Source: Actinocatenispora thailandica
Lineage (GTDB): Bacteria; Actinomycetota; Actinomycetes; Mycobacteriales; Micromonosporaceae
Length of the DNA stretch: 64,000 bases
Assembly (NCBI RefSeq): GCF_016865425.1
Contig: NZ_AP023355.1
Coordinates: 6,446,198 to 6,510,197 of the forward strand
Reading direction: 5' to 3'
Shown here: positions 7,673-16,624 of the stretch, piece after piece
How positions within the stretch are numbered: the first letter of the stretch is position 1
Layout: each line of letters starts with the position of its first letter
Notes under the pieces: generated by a model
Databases searched by the model: none
The model's input: the letters and a program-made list of their open reading frames with translations, nothing else
What the model was told of the DNA's origin: nothing
Made by a program: the position numbers and the translations under genes

Positions 7673-9901
7673 ATGGCTTCCGGTCCGTCGCTGGGTATCG
7701 ACTTCGGCACTTCCTCCACCGTCGGCGTGTTGCGGCGGGCCGACGGCTCGGTGCGGCCGCTGCTGTTCGACGGCACGCCGCTGCTGCCGTCCGCGGTCTA
7801 CCTGGAGCCGTCCGGGCAGCTGCTGACCGGCCGGGACGCGATCCACGCCGCACGGCTCGACCCGACCCGGTTCGAGCCGGCGCCGAAGCGGCACATCGGC
7901 GAGGGCACCGTGCTGCTGGGCGGCACCGAGGTGACCGCGATCGCGTTGGCCGCCGCGGTGCTGCGCCGGGTCGCGGTCGAGGCGACCCGGGTCAACGGCA
8001 CCGCGGTGCGCGAGCTGACCCTCACCCACCCGGCGACCTGGGCCGGCCCGCGGCGGGACGCGCTGGTCCAGGCCGCACGCCGGGCGGGGCTGCCACGGCC
8101 CCGGCTGGTCGCCGAACCGGTCGCCGCGGCGAGCTACTTCACCGAGGTGCTGGGGCACCGGATCCCGACCGGCTCCGCGGTGGTGGTGTACGACTTCGGC
8201 GCCGGCACCTTCGACGCCAGCGCCGTGCTCAGCGGTACGCACGGCTTCGACGCCGCCGTGGTCGACGGGCTGGAGATCGGCGGCCTGGACATCGACGAGG
8301 CGGTCGTCGGCTGGCTGGGCACCCGGTACGGGGCGGCCGACCCGGCCGGCTGGCAACGGCTCACCGCCCCGAGCGCCACCGGTGACCGGCGGGCCCGCGA
8401 GCAGCTGTGGACGGATGTCCGCGCCTGCAAGGAGCAGCTGTCCCGGTCGTCGTCGGCGCAGCTCGCCGTCCCGGTCCTGGAGGTCGACGCGCACCTGACC
8501 CGGGACGAGTTGGAACGGTTGGCGTCGCCGCTGGTGGAGCAGACCATCACCGCCACCGCGGACGTGATCCGGGCCGCGAAGCTGACCCCCAAGCAGATCG
8601 CCGGGGTGTTCCTGGTCGGTGGCGGCAGCCGGCTGCCGCTGGCGGCCTCGATGCTGCACCGTCGGCTCGGCATCGCATCCACCGCGATCGAGCAGCCGGA
8701 GCTGGTCGTCGCCGAGGGCAGCCTGCGTTCCCCGGAGGCCGGTGGCGGCACCGAGACCCGGATCCTGCCCGCCCTGGCCAACGGGGCCCGGTCCGCCGCG
8801 GGCGCGGGGCCCGGTTTCGGCGCGGCGGGCGGGCAGTGGCCGGCCGCGCCCACCGCCGGCGCGCGGCTTCCGTCCGGGCAACCGATCCCCGCCGCGCCGC
8901 AGGCGTCCGCGCCGCAGGCGCCGGCGCCCCGGTCGGCACCGCAGGCGCCAGTACCGCGGTCGACGCCGCAGGCGCCGGTACCGCGGTCGCCGGTTCCCGC
9001 TCCGCAGCCGGCCGTGCCGCGATCGCCGGCCCCGCAGCTCCCGGTTTCGGCAGCCACGTCTGCGCCGCACCGCGGTTCGGCCAGCAGCGAGAGGGCCGGC
9101 GCCGCGGCACCCACGGCCACCCGGCGGATGCCGGCCACGCCGCGATCGACCGGGCGGTCGGCGACCGCCGCCGGGGCCGGCCGGCCGTACCGGAGCAGGC
9201 GGGGCCGCAGCCGCCAGGCGGTGCTGGCCGCGGTTCTGGTGCTGCTGCTGGCCGGCGGCGGCCTCGCCGCCTGGTACGGCTACCGCCGGGCCACCGCCGC
9301 CGATGGCACCAGGTCGTCGGCGGGCGACGGCCGGCCCGGCTTCGTACCGGCCGGCTGGCAGGTGGCGGTGCCCTCGCTGGACGCGCAGAACGGCTGGCAC
9401 GACAACGATGGCACCGCCGGCTCCTGCCGGTTGAAGGGCGGCACGCTGACCGCGACCCGCACCCGCACCGCCGACACCGGCATGTTCAGCTGTGGCGGTG
9501 GCCAGACCCACTACCGGAACGTGGCGCTGGACACGAGGGTCAGGGTGCAGGCCGGCTGCGCCGGAATCTGGCTGCGCACCGGCGACGTGCACGGCTACTT
9601 CCTCGCGATCTGCGCCGACTCGGTGGCGCTGCACGCGATCAGCGACACGGACCCGTCGGAGACGACCGCGCTGCACACCTGGCCGCTGTCCCGTTCGGCG
9701 ATCGGTCGCTCGATCAGGATCGGTGTGCTGGCCCGCGACGACAACTTCACCGTGTACGCGAACGGCAGGAAGCTCGGTGCCCCGGTCCGCGACGACCAGA
9801 TCACCACCGGCCGGATCGATCTCGGCGTGTTCGCGCCGAAGCACGACGCCACCGCCGTGTTCACCACCGCCCGCGCCTGGCACCCCGCCGACGCCGGCTG
9901 A
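7673..9901 (+). CDS. Membrane-anchored Hsp70-like protein with extracytoplasmic domain
   Basis: A 742-residue protein. Residues 1 to about 345 are an actin/Hsp70-fold ATPase: phosphate loop 1 GIDFGTSST, phosphate loop 2 VVYDFGAGTFDAS and adenosine motif GVFLVGGGSRLPL. There is no Hsp70 substrate-binding domain. A Pro/Ala/Gln-rich linker (about 400-510) with PRSxPQAP repeats leads to one membrane segment (about 515-538, flanked by RSRRGRSRRQ), and then a roughly 200-residue outer domain with four cysteines and a concanavalin-like beta pattern. The nucleotide-binding part should be cytoplasmic and the last domain outside. Its role is unknown; a sensor or envelope scaffold is only a guess. It has no operon partner. 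Confidence 0.85.
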   Translation: MASGPSLGIDFGTSSTVGVLRRADGSVRPLLFDGTPLLPSAVYLEPSGQLLTGRDAIHAARLDPTRFEPAPKRHIGEGTVLLGGTEVTAIALAAAVLRRVAVEATRVNGTAVRELTLTHPATWAGPRRDALVQAARRAGLPRPRLVAEPVAAASYFTEVLGHRIPTGSAVVVYDFGAGTFDASAVLSGTHGFDAAVVDGLEIGGLDIDEAVVGWLGTRYGAADPAGWQRLTAPSATGDRRAREQLWTDVRACKEQLSRSSSAQLAVPVLEVDAHLTRDELERLASPLVEQTITATADVIRAAKLTPKQIAGVFLVGGGSRLPLAASMLHRRLGIASTAIEQPELVVAEGSLRSPEAGGGTETRILPALANGARSAAGAGPGFGAAGGQWPAAPTAGARLPSGQPIPAAPQASAPQAPAPRSAPQAPVPRSTPQAPVPRSPVPAPQPAVPRSPAPQLPVSAATSAPHRGSASSERAGAAAPTATRRMPATPRSTGRSATAAGAGRPYRSRRGRSRQAVLAAVLVLLLAGGGLAAWYGYRRATAADGTRSSAGDGRPGFVPAGWQVAVPSLDAQNGWHDNDGTAGSCRLKGGTLTATRTRTADTGMFSCGGGQTHYRNVALDTRVRVQAGCAGIWLRTGDVHGYFLAICADSVALHAISDTDPSETTALHTWPLSRSAIGRSIRIGVLARDDNFTVYANGRKLGAPVRDDQITTGRIDLGVFAPKHDATAVFTTARAWHPADAG

Positions 9902-9956
9902 CCCGGGCCGGCCCGGCGCGGGCCGGCGCGGCCCCGCCTGGCGCGGCGCCCCCGCA

Positions 9957-10087
9957 CGGCCCGGCACGGCCCGGCACAGCGCGGCGTCGGCCCGGCACAG
10001 CGCGGCCCGGCCCGGCACAGCGCGGCCCGGCCCGGCACAGCGCGGCGCGGCCCGGCCCGGCACAGCGCGGCGCGGCCCGGCGCGGCA
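9957..10087. repeat. CGGCCCGGCACAGCG tandem array
   Basis: After the Hsp70 gene the sequence consists of imperfect copies of CCGGCACAGCGCGGC units of about 15-20 bases, at least six of them. No gene is supported in 9902-10123. Confidence 0.8.
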
Positions 10088-10123
10088 CACATCGACTGCC
10101 CGCTCGGTGCACGGGGCGGCGCA

Positions 10124-11599
10124 TCAGCGAGGTTGTGGGAGGCGTCGCCCGAGGGCGGCGATGAGGACGCAGGCGGCGAGCTGGACGGCCAGTACGGCGG
10201 CCATCCCGTGCGCCGCGCCATCGCCGGCAGCGCCACCGGCCCCGGCCCCGGAACCGGAACCGGAACCGGAACCGGCGACCGTGGCGTACAGGCTGCCGAG
10301 CAGGGCGGTACCGAGGGCGAGGGCGGTCTGCTGGGTGGTGGTGAGGATGCCGCTGCCGGCGCCGGCCCGGTCGGCGGGTACGTCGGAGAGCACGACCCGG
10401 AAGATCGTCAGCGCGCCGACCGCCTGCCCGGCACCGGCGATCACCAGCGGCACGATCAGCAACAGCGGCGCACGGTGCGACCAGCCGAACAGGGCGACCG
10501 GAATCATCAACGCGATGCCGAGCCCCTGCACGGCCACCCCGAACGGCAGCGAGCGCCGGCCGAACCGGCCGATCAGCCGCGGGCTGAGCATGGAGAAGAC
10601 GAAGAACGAGACGGCGAGCGGGCTGATCGCGAGTCCGGCGCCGAGCGGGCCGAGCCCGAGCCCCTGCTGCATGGCCAGGGCGTAGACGAACATGAAGCCG
10701 CCGAACCCGACGAAGAACGGGACCGCGGCGAGCAGCCCGCCACGGACGCCCGCCAACCGGAGCAGCGAGGGCGGCAGCAGCGGCACCCGGCCGGAGCGCT
10801 CGATCCGCCGTTCCACCAGGAAGAACGCGACGGCCGCGAACGGCGCCACGGCGAACAGGGCGAGCAGCCAGCCCGGCCAGCCGAGCGCGCGGCCCTCGGT
10901 CAGCGGTACCAGCAGTGCGGCGACGCCGACCGCCAGCAGCACGGTACCGGCAAGGTCGGCGCGGGCCGGCCGGTCGGACCGGGTCGCCGGCACGGTACGC
11001 ACCGCGAGCAGCAGTGCGGTGAGCCCGATCGGCACGTTGATCAGGAAGATCGGCCGCCAGCCGGTGTTCGCGACGTTCGCGGCGAGCAGCAGCCCGCCGC
11101 CGACCTGGCCGATCAGGCTGGCGATCCCGGAGGTGGCGCCGAACCGGCCGATCGCCCGGGCCCGGCGGGTGCCGGTGGTGGTGGCCTGGATGGTGGCGAG
11201 CACCTGCGGCAGCATCAGGGCGCCGGCGGCGCCCTGCGCGATGCGCGCCGCGATCAGGGTCTGCACGTTCGGGGCGAGGCCGCAGACCAGCGAGGTGAGG
11301 GTGAACGCGGCGAGGCCGGTGAGGAACAGCCGGCGGCGGCCGAACGCGTCGCCGAGCCGGCCGCCCAGCACCAGCAGCAGCGCGTAGCTGATGCCGTACC
11401 CGGCGACGATCAGTTCCAGCGTGGCGGTGGAGGCGTGCAGGTCGCGGTCGATGGTGGGCAGTGCCACGTTGACGACCATGAAGTCGATCGGTGCCAGCGC
11501 GGCGCCGATCAGCAGGGTGGTCAGGCCGGCGGGGGTCAGCCCGCCGGGTGTCGCGCGCCGTTGGCGGGTCGGCCGGGTGGCGAGCAGGGTATCGGTCAT
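10124..11599 (-). CDS. MFS drug exporter, DHA2 (14-TM) type
   Basis: A 491-residue protein with about fourteen hydrophobic segments. The N-terminal segment contains DFMVVNVALPTI, the antiporter signature of the EmrB/QacA family; the loop 2-3 motif is GGRLGDAFGRRR. Such transporters expel drugs or dyes by proton antiport. The tract before the last helix (GSGSGSGSGAGAG) is a Gly/Ser run encoded by a simple repeat. The ATG at 11599 faces an XRE regulator gene at 11701, so the 100 bases between them carry both promoters and probable operators. The regulator is interrupted by a frameshift. Confidence 0.88.
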   Translation of the reverse strand: MTDTLLATRPTRQRRATPGGLTPAGLTTLLIGAALAPIDFMVVNVALPTIDRDLHASTATLELIVAGYGISYALLLVLGGRLGDAFGRRRLFLTGLAAFTLTSLVCGLAPNVQTLIAARIAQGAAGALMLPQVLATIQATTTGTRRARAIGRFGATSGIASLIGQVGGGLLLAANVANTGWRPIFLINVPIGLTALLLAVRTVPATRSDRPARADLAGTVLLAVGVAALLVPLTEGRALGWPGWLLALFAVAPFAAVAFFLVERRIERSGRVPLLPPSLLRLAGVRGGLLAAVPFFVGFGGFMFVYALAMQQGLGLGPLGAGLAISPLAVSFFVFSMLSPRLIGRFGRRSLPFGVAVQGLGIALMIPVALFGWSHRAPLLLIVPLVIAGAGQAVGALTIFRVVLSDVPADRAGAGSGILTTTQQTALALGTALLGSLYATVAGSGSGSGSGAGAGGAAGDGAAHGMAAVLAVQLAACVLIAALGRRLPQPR

Positions 11600-11624
11600 G
11601 AGCACCACGCTCCGTCGCCGCTCA

Positions 11625-11670
11625 ACCTGGTACCAGAGTGTGTTTATCCGGGTATCAGCACTACCTGGTA
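11625..11670. promoter_or_regulatory. Candidate operator between exporter and XRE regulator
   Basis: ACCTGGTA occurs twice (11625-11632, 11663-11670), the first copy lying in the palindrome CTGGTACCAG (11627-11636). A related half-site GGTATCAG sits at 11651-11658. The position between divergent transporter and regulator genes fits an autoregulatory operator. Confidence 0.4.
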
Positions 11671-11700
11671 ACGGGCTGACGGCCGCGGCATCGTAGGGGC

Positions 11701-12587
11701 ATGAGCGAACTGCTGGGCACCTCCGGGACGCGGGACGAGGCGGCGCTGCGTCGGCGCGAGCTGGCCGACTTCCTGCGTACCCGGCGGGAGCGGCTGGTCC
11801 CGGCCCAGGTGGGGCTGCCGCCCGGCCGGCGCCGCCGCACCCGGGGCTGCGCCGGGAGGAGGTGGCGCAGCTGGCCGGCGTCGGGGTCACCTGGTACACG
11901 TGGTTGGAGCAGGGCCGCGACATCCAACCGTCGCTGCAGGTGTTGGAGGCGGTCGCACGCACCCTGCGGCTCGACCCGCACGAGCGGTCGCATCTGTTCC
12001 GGCTGGCGAACGTCCCGGCGCCGGAGGTGACGAAGGACTGCGCCGCGGTGTCGCCGGAGATCCAGCTGATGCTCACCCAGCTGGAGCCGTTCCCGGCGTG
12101 CGTGAAGAACGCCCGCACCGACATCCTGGCGTACAACCGGACCTACGACCGGATGCTCGGCGGGCTGTCCGCGATCCCGCCGGAACGGCGGAACACCACG
12201 CTGCTGCTGTTCACCGATGCGACGTTCCGCACCCGGATCGTCGACTGGGAGTCGAAGGCACCGATGGTGGTGGCGCAGTTCCGGGCCGCGATGGCCCGGC
12301 ACGTCGCCGAGCCGGCCTGGAAGCAGTTGCTGCGCACGCTTCGGCGGGAGTCCCCGGAGTTCGCCGACCTGTGGGACCGGCACGACGTGCGGGAGCCGGA
12401 GAACCAGACGAAGGAGTACCTGACGGACGACGTCGGCCTGATCCGGCTGCGGTACACGAACCTCTGGTCCGGCCCGCGCAGCGAGACGCTGGTGACCACC
12501 TACACCCCGGCGGACCCGGAGTCGGCGGTCCGGCTGGAGCGGCTGTACGAGATCGTCGTCGAGGCCACCGCACCACCGCAGGCATGA
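11701..12587 (+). pseudogene. XRE regulator with MmyB-like domain, frameshifted
   Basis: The family protein would start MSELLGTS..RRELADFLRTRRERLVPAQVGLPPGRRRRT and continue PGLRREEVAQLAGVGVTWYTWLEQGRDI. Here the second part is in another frame: at about 11839-11842 one base appears missing in CCC/GGGG. Adding one C restores the whole helix-turn-helix and a C-terminal MmyB-like ligand-binding domain (LTQLEPFPACVKNARTDILAYNRTYDRML). Downstream codons stay intact to a normal stop at 12587. It may be a young pseudogene or a sequencing error; an internal GTG at 11862 would lack half of the DNA-binding domain. It lies divergent to the 10124 exporter. Confidence 0.8.
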
Positions 12588-12615
12588 GAGCTGGCCCACA
12601 GCCAGACTGGTTTTG

Positions 12616-12623
12616 TTAGCTAA
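12616..12623. promoter_or_regulatory. TTAGCTAA palindrome upstream of MFS gene
   Basis: An A+T-rich patch, TTTTGTTAGCTAAGTAAATG, stands out in G+C-rich DNA and contains TTAGCTAA, resembling MarR-type half-sites. It lies about 60 bases before the MFS start and may be promoter or operator. Confidence 0.3.
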
Positions 12624-12679
12624 GTAAATGACTTCTGCGCCAGAATGGCAGCTGGCGCGGAAGGGCGGGTGCGGCAGGA

Positions 12680-13957
12680 GTGGTTGCGGGGTTCGGCACG
12701 TGGGCCGGTGGCACGTTCCGTTCGCTGCGCGTCCGCAACTACCGGCTGTTCGCGACCGGCCAGATCGTCTCCAACACCGGCACCTGGATGCAGCGCATCG
12801 CGCAGGACTGGCTGGTGCTGAGCCTGACCAACTCGTCCACCGCGGTCGGCATCACCACCGCGCTGCAGTTCCTGCCGATGCTGCTGTTCGGGCTGTGGGG
12901 CGGCGTGCTCGCCGACCGCTACCCGAAGCGCCGCACCCTGATCTGCACCCAGTCCGCGATGGGTCTGCTCGCCGCGACGCTCGCGGTGCTCACCCTCACC
13001 GGCACCGTCCGCGTCTGGTACGTGTACCTGATCGCGCTGCTGCTCGGGTTCGCCACCGTGGTGGACAACCCGACCCGGCAGTCGTTCGTCACCGAGATGG
13101 TCGGCGAGAAGGACCTGCGCAACGCGGTGTCGCTCAACTCGGCGATCTTCCAGTCGGCCCGGCTGATCGGCCCGGCGGTCGCCGGCATCCTGATCAACGC
13201 GGTCGGCGCCGGCTGGGCGTTCGGGCTCAACGCGCTCAGCTTCGGCGGAGTGCTCACCGGCCTGGTCCTGATGCGACCGCACGAGCTGTTCCCGGCGCCC
13301 CGCATCGCCCGCGCCAGGGGCCAGCTGCGGGACGGGCTGCGCTACATCGCCGGCCGCCGCGAGCTGATCTGGCCGATCGTGCTGGTCGGGTTCGTCGGCA
13401 CGTTCGGGTACAACTGGGCGATCGTGCTGTCCGCGTTCGCGAAGAACGTGTTCCATCACGGCGCCGGCACCTACGGCCTGTTCAACACGTTGATGGCGCT
13501 CGGCTCGCTGGTCGGTGCGCTGCTCGCGGCGCGCCGCGCCACCACCCGGCTGCGGCTGCTGGTCCTCGCCGCGGTCGGATTCGGCGCGCTGGAGATCGTC
13601 GCCGCGGTCACCCCGTGGTTCCTCGTCTTCGGGCCGCTGCTGCTGGTGATCGGGCTGGTCGGGATGACGTTCAACACCACCGCGAACGCCACCGTGCAGC
13701 TTGCCGCGGCACCGGAGATGCGTGGCCGGGTGATGGGCGTGTACATGCTGGTGTTCACCGGCGGTACCCCGATCGGCGGACCGCTGATCGGCTGGATCAC
13801 CGAGACGTACGGCGCGCGCATCGGCCTGACCGTCGGCGGCGGGGTGGCCGCCCTCGCCGCCGCGGCGGTCGGCGGCATCCTCTACCGCACCCGGCGCGCG
13901 ACGCCGCCGGCCCCGGTCCCGGACGCGGTCGAGGCGCCCGCCGCGCCCCGCGCCTGA
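12680..13957 (+). CDS. MFS transporter, EntS/MFS_3-like
   Basis: This 425-residue transporter begins with TFRSLRVRNYRLFATGQIVSNTGTWMQRIAQDWLVL, the opening typical of the MFS_3 (enterobactin exporter-like) group. LADRYPKRR is the loop 2-3 motif and DNPTRQSFVTEMV a conserved block of this group. Twelve hydrophobic segments are visible and the substrate is unknown. Only a GTG at 12680 is available in frame; AGGAG directly abuts it. An AraC regulator gene runs toward it and overlaps its 3' end on the other strand. Confidence 0.85.
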   Translation: MVAGFGTWAGGTFRSLRVRNYRLFATGQIVSNTGTWMQRIAQDWLVLSLTNSSTAVGITTALQFLPMLLFGLWGGVLADRYPKRRTLICTQSAMGLLAATLAVLTLTGTVRVWYVYLIALLLGFATVVDNPTRQSFVTEMVGEKDLRNAVSLNSAIFQSARLIGPAVAGILINAVGAGWAFGLNALSFGGVLTGLVLMRPHELFPAPRIARARGQLRDGLRYIAGRRELIWPIVLVGFVGTFGYNWAIVLSAFAKNVFHHGAGTYGLFNTLMALGSLVGALLAARRATTRLRLLVLAAVGFGALEIVAAVTPWFLVFGPLLLVIGLVGMTFNTTANATVQLAAAPEMRGRVMGVYMLVFTGGTPIGGPLIGWITETYGARIGLTVGGGVAALAAAAVGGILYRTRRATPPAPVPDAVEAPAAPRA

Positions 13958-14787
13958 CCCCGCTCGTCCGCTCCGGTCGGACGCGGCACCGGCCCTCCGC
14001 GCTCGTCCGTTCCGGTCTGCGGCGTGAGCAGCCGGCGCAGCGCGGTCGGGGTGTGCCCCAGCTGCGCCCGCACCGTCCTGGTCAGGTGCGCCTGGTCGGC
14101 GAAGCCGAGCCGGGCGGCGAGGCCGGCCAGGTCGGACTCGCCCGCGCCGAGCCGGTCCAGCGCCCGACCGACCCGAACCCGGTTCCGGTACCGGGTCAGC
14201 GACACGCCCATTCGGACCGAGAACACCCGGCTCAGCCGGTACGGCGAGACCCCCAGCAGGGCGGACAGCGAGCACAGCCGCGCCGCCTCCGGCGCGTCGT
14301 CGAGGACCGCCGTGCGGGCCGCTGCCACCAGCGCCTGGTCTCGCACGCCCGGCCGCGGCTCCGGGTGCCCGGCGGCGGCCGCGACGAGGCCCAGCAGCTC
14401 CTCGACCAACGCGTAGTCGACATCGCCGCCGCGCGCCGCCGCCAGCAGCCGGCGATGCGCCAGCTCGATCCGGGCGTCGACGTACACCGACCGGGCGGCG
14501 GCGCGGCCGTCCCACAGCCCGGCCGCGAACGACACCGAGGTGCACGCGTCATCGCCGGCCGGATGGGCGAACCGCTCCTCCTCGTGCGGCGTGCCCAGGT
14601 AGCCGACGGTGCGGTCGAGATCAGCGGCGGCGCCGTCGGTCGCCCGGCGGAACCGGCCGTGCCGCACCAGCACCAGTCGGTGGTCGCCCCGGGCCGCCGG
14701 CCGCGTCCAGAGCACCTGCTCGTCCCGGCAGGTCACCGCGGTCACGGCGAACTCGGCGCGGGCGGCAAGGGTCACGGTGGCCAGCAC
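13882..14787 (-). CDS. AraC family transcriptional regulator
   Basis: About 300 residues. The C-terminal half carries two helix-turn-helix units of the AraC type: LCSLSALLGVSPYRLSRVFSVRMGV and AGLAARLGFADQAHLTRTVRAQLGHTPTALRR. The N-terminal part resembles a cupin-like sensor (DHRLVLVRHGRFRRA, GTPHEEERFAHPAG). Start choice is uncertain: GTG at 14787 or TTG at 14817. The last 50 residues are low-complexity and overlap the 3' end of the MFS gene by 76 bases on the opposite strand. It is divergent from the VOC gene at 14927, a possible target. Confidence 0.82.
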   Translation of the reverse strand: MLATVTLAARAEFAVTAVTCRDEQVLWTRPAARGDHRLVLVRHGRFRRATDGAAADLDRTVGYLGTPHEEERFAHPAGDDACTSVSFAAGLWDGRAAARSVYVDARIELAHRRLLAAARGGDVDYALVEELLGLVAAAAGHPEPRPGVRDQALVAAARTAVLDDAPEAARLCSLSALLGVSPYRLSRVFSVRMGVSLTRYRNRVRVGRALDRLGAGESDLAGLAARLGFADQAHLTRTVRAQLGHTPTALRRLLTPQTGTDERGGPVPRPTGADERGQARGAAGASTASGTGAGGVARRVR

Positions 14788-14926
14788 CCGCCGAACCGTA
14801 CGCCGGGGGTACGACAACGGTGCACCGCAAGGATGTTCAAGACGGCGCCGGGCGGTCGACCGGATGCTGGGGCGTGTCCTCGGCGAGTCACGAGGACACG
14901 CACGAGATCATCCGAGGGAGTCACCC

Positions 14927-15283
14927 ATGCCAATCCAGGCAACACCCACCGCCATCATCCTCGACTGCGCCGACCCGAAGGGGTTGGCCGAGTTCTACCG
15001 GAACGCGACCGGATGGCGGATCACCGACAGCGACGCCGATTCGGCCTACCTGGGCGACGGGCCGGTGCAGCTCGCGTTCCAGCGGGTCGACGGCTACCGG
15101 GGGCCCGGCTGGCCGGACGCCGGCAAGCACGCGCACCTGGACTTCGCCGTCGACGACGTGGCCGCCGCGGTCACCGAACTGCTCGCCCTCGGCGCCGCGA
15201 AGCCGGAGTTCCAGCCCGGCGGCGACCAGTGGACGGTGCTCGCCGACCCGGAGGGCCACCCGTTCTGCATCGCCGCCACCTGA
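14927..15283 (+). CDS. VOC/glyoxalase-like protein
   Basis: This 118-residue protein has the paired beta-alpha-beta-beta-beta modules of the vicinal oxygen chelate fold: IILDCADPKGLAEFYRNATGWRI and HAHLDFAVDDVAAAVTELLALGA, ending DPEGHPFCI. Some metal-ligand positions are present (H in HLDF, E in DPEG), so a metalloenzyme or a binding protein is possible. A GAGGGAG ribosome-binding site precedes the ATG. The SRPBCC gene follows 13 bases later, probably in one transcript. Confidence 0.85.
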   Translation: MPIQATPTAIILDCADPKGLAEFYRNATGWRITDSDADSAYLGDGPVQLAFQRVDGYRGPGWPDAGKHAHLDFAVDDVAAAVTELLALGAAKPEFQPGGDQWTVLADPEGHPFCIAAT

Positions 15284-15296
15284 TCAGGGAGTACAC

Positions 15297-15719
15297 ATGG
15301 CAGCCATCCACCAGGAGTTCGTCGTCGACGCCCGCCCCGAGGACGTCTGGGACGTCCTCGCCGACTACGGCGCGGTGCATCGGCGGCTCGCGCCCGGCTT
15401 CGTCGTCGACACGCAGTTGCACGACGACACCCGCACCGTCACATTCGCCGACGGGACCATCGTGCACGAGCGACTCGTCGACCTCGACGCGACGAGCCGC
15501 CGGGTCGCGTACACCGTCGTCGGCGGCAACCTGCATCCGTCCCATCACCATGCCTGGATGCAGGCGCTACCCGAGGCGGACGGCAGGACCCGGTTCGTCT
15601 GGCACACCGATGTCATCCCGGCCGACCTGGCCGGCCCGATCGCCGAGTTCGTGGAGCACGGTTCGACGGTCATCCGGACCACGCTGTCCGCCACCGGAGC
15701 GGTGCGCGGTTCGAGCTGA
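15297..15719 (+). CDS. SRPBCC family protein
   Basis: A 140-residue START/Bet v1-like protein: IHQEFVVDARPEDVWDVLADYGAVHR is the typical N-terminal strand-helix, and RTRFVWHTDVIPADLAGPIAEFVEHG the C-terminal strands and long helix. Such proteins bind hydrophobic ligands or catalyse cyclisation or polyketide-type steps; the substrate is unknown. It sits in a two-gene unit with the VOC protein and starts at an ATG after AGGGAG. Confidence 0.8.
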   Translation: MAAIHQEFVVDARPEDVWDVLADYGAVHRRLAPGFVVDTQLHDDTRTVTFADGTIVHERLVDLDATSRRVAYTVVGGNLHPSHHHAWMQALPEADGRTRFVWHTDVIPADLAGPIAEFVEHGSTVIRTTLSATGAVRGSS

Positions 15720-15780
15720 CCGCGTACCGCGGCGGGTTCGGCGCAACCGCGTCGAACCCGCCGACGGGAACCGTCGCCGG

Positions 15781-16605
15781 TCAGGCGACGGGGACGGGGT
15801 GCTGGTCCAGCAGGAAGCCGGCGAGCTTGGCGACGAAGCCGGCCGGGTCCTCGGCCGGGGCGCCGTGCCCGGCGTCTATCTCCGCGTACCGGGCGTGCGC
15901 GATCCCGGCGAGCAGCGCCTGCTGCTGTTCCGGCGGGATGATCCGGTCGTGCGCGCTGGCCAGTACCAGCGTCGGTGCGGTGATCGCGGCCAGCCGGTCG
16001 GTGAGGTCGACGGTCAGGTCGACCTCGGTCTGCCGGTCGGTACCGGGCGCCAGGCCGCCGGCGAACTCGGCGAGCAGCAGCGCGTGGTCCTCGGCCGTGA
16101 CCGACCCCCAGAACCGGGGACCGAGCGCGGTGAGCAGCAGCAGCTCGCAGAACAGCGTGCTGCCCTGCGCGGCGTCCTGCCGCAGCAGCGTCAGCCAGTA
16201 CCGCAGCTCGACCGCCATCCGGGTGGTGGTGCGCACCCAGCCGGCGTGCAGCGCGAGCGAGCGGACCCGGTCCGGGTGCGTCGCGGCGAGTTCGGTGGCG
16301 ACGACGGCGCCGAGCGAGTGGCCGGCCAGGTGGAAGTCGGCCAGCCCGGCGTGCTCGGCGGCGGCGAGTACCTCGTCGGCCAGGTCGGCGAGGGTGACCG
16401 GGCCGCCGTGGTCGGTGCTGTCGCCGGAGCCGGAGTAGTCCGGCGCCACGATGGTGAACCGGTCGGCGAGGTGCTCGGTCAGCGGCTGCCACTGGCTCCG
16501 GTCGGCGCCGGTGCCGTGCACCAGGACCAGGCCGGGCCCGGTACCGGTGACGTCGTAGCCGATGCGGGCGGGTCGGCCGCCGATGGTGGTCGGGGCGAAC
16601 GGCAT
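15781..16605 (-). CDS. Alpha/beta hydrolase
   Basis: 274 residues with the alpha/beta hydrolase layout: oxyanion block LVHGTGADRSQW (about 28-39), nucleophile elbow GHSLG (Ser97), acidic residue in ASAHDRIIPPEQQ and histidine in DAGHGAP. The cap region is helical. Substrate unknown; an esterase or carbon-carbon hydrolase are options. A second, unrelated-looking hydrolase gene lies 19 bases upstream on the same strand, so the two are probably co-transcribed. Confidence 0.85.
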   Translation of the reverse strand: MPFAPTTIGGRPARIGYDVTGTGPGLVLVHGTGADRSQWQPLTEHLADRFTIVAPDYSGSGDSTDHGGPVTLADLADEVLAAAEHAGLADFHLAGHSLGAVVATELAATHPDRVRSLALHAGWVRTTTRMAVELRYWLTLLRQDAAQGSTLFCELLLLTALGPRFWGSVTAEDHALLLAEFAGGLAPGTDRQTEVDLTVDLTDRLAAITAPTLVLASAHDRIIPPEQQQALLAGIAHARYAEIDAGHGAPAEDPAGFVAKLAGFLLDQHPVPVA

Positions 16606-16624
16606 GGTGCTTCTCCTGTCGGTC

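Noticed and set aside
6509-10090. Very long minus-strand reading frame opposite hupB and the Hsp70 gene
   Set aside because: It is a shadow of G+C-rich genes with low-complexity Gly/Arg/Pro content; the plus-strand genes have clear families and motifs.
12628-12679. Leaderless gene starting ATGACTTCTGCG before the MFS gene
   Set aside because: The frame does not fit any protein pattern and soon runs out of step with the transporter.
13957-14036. Separate small gene between MFS and AraC
   Set aside because: The overlap is adequately explained by the low-complexity C-terminal tail of the AraC gene.
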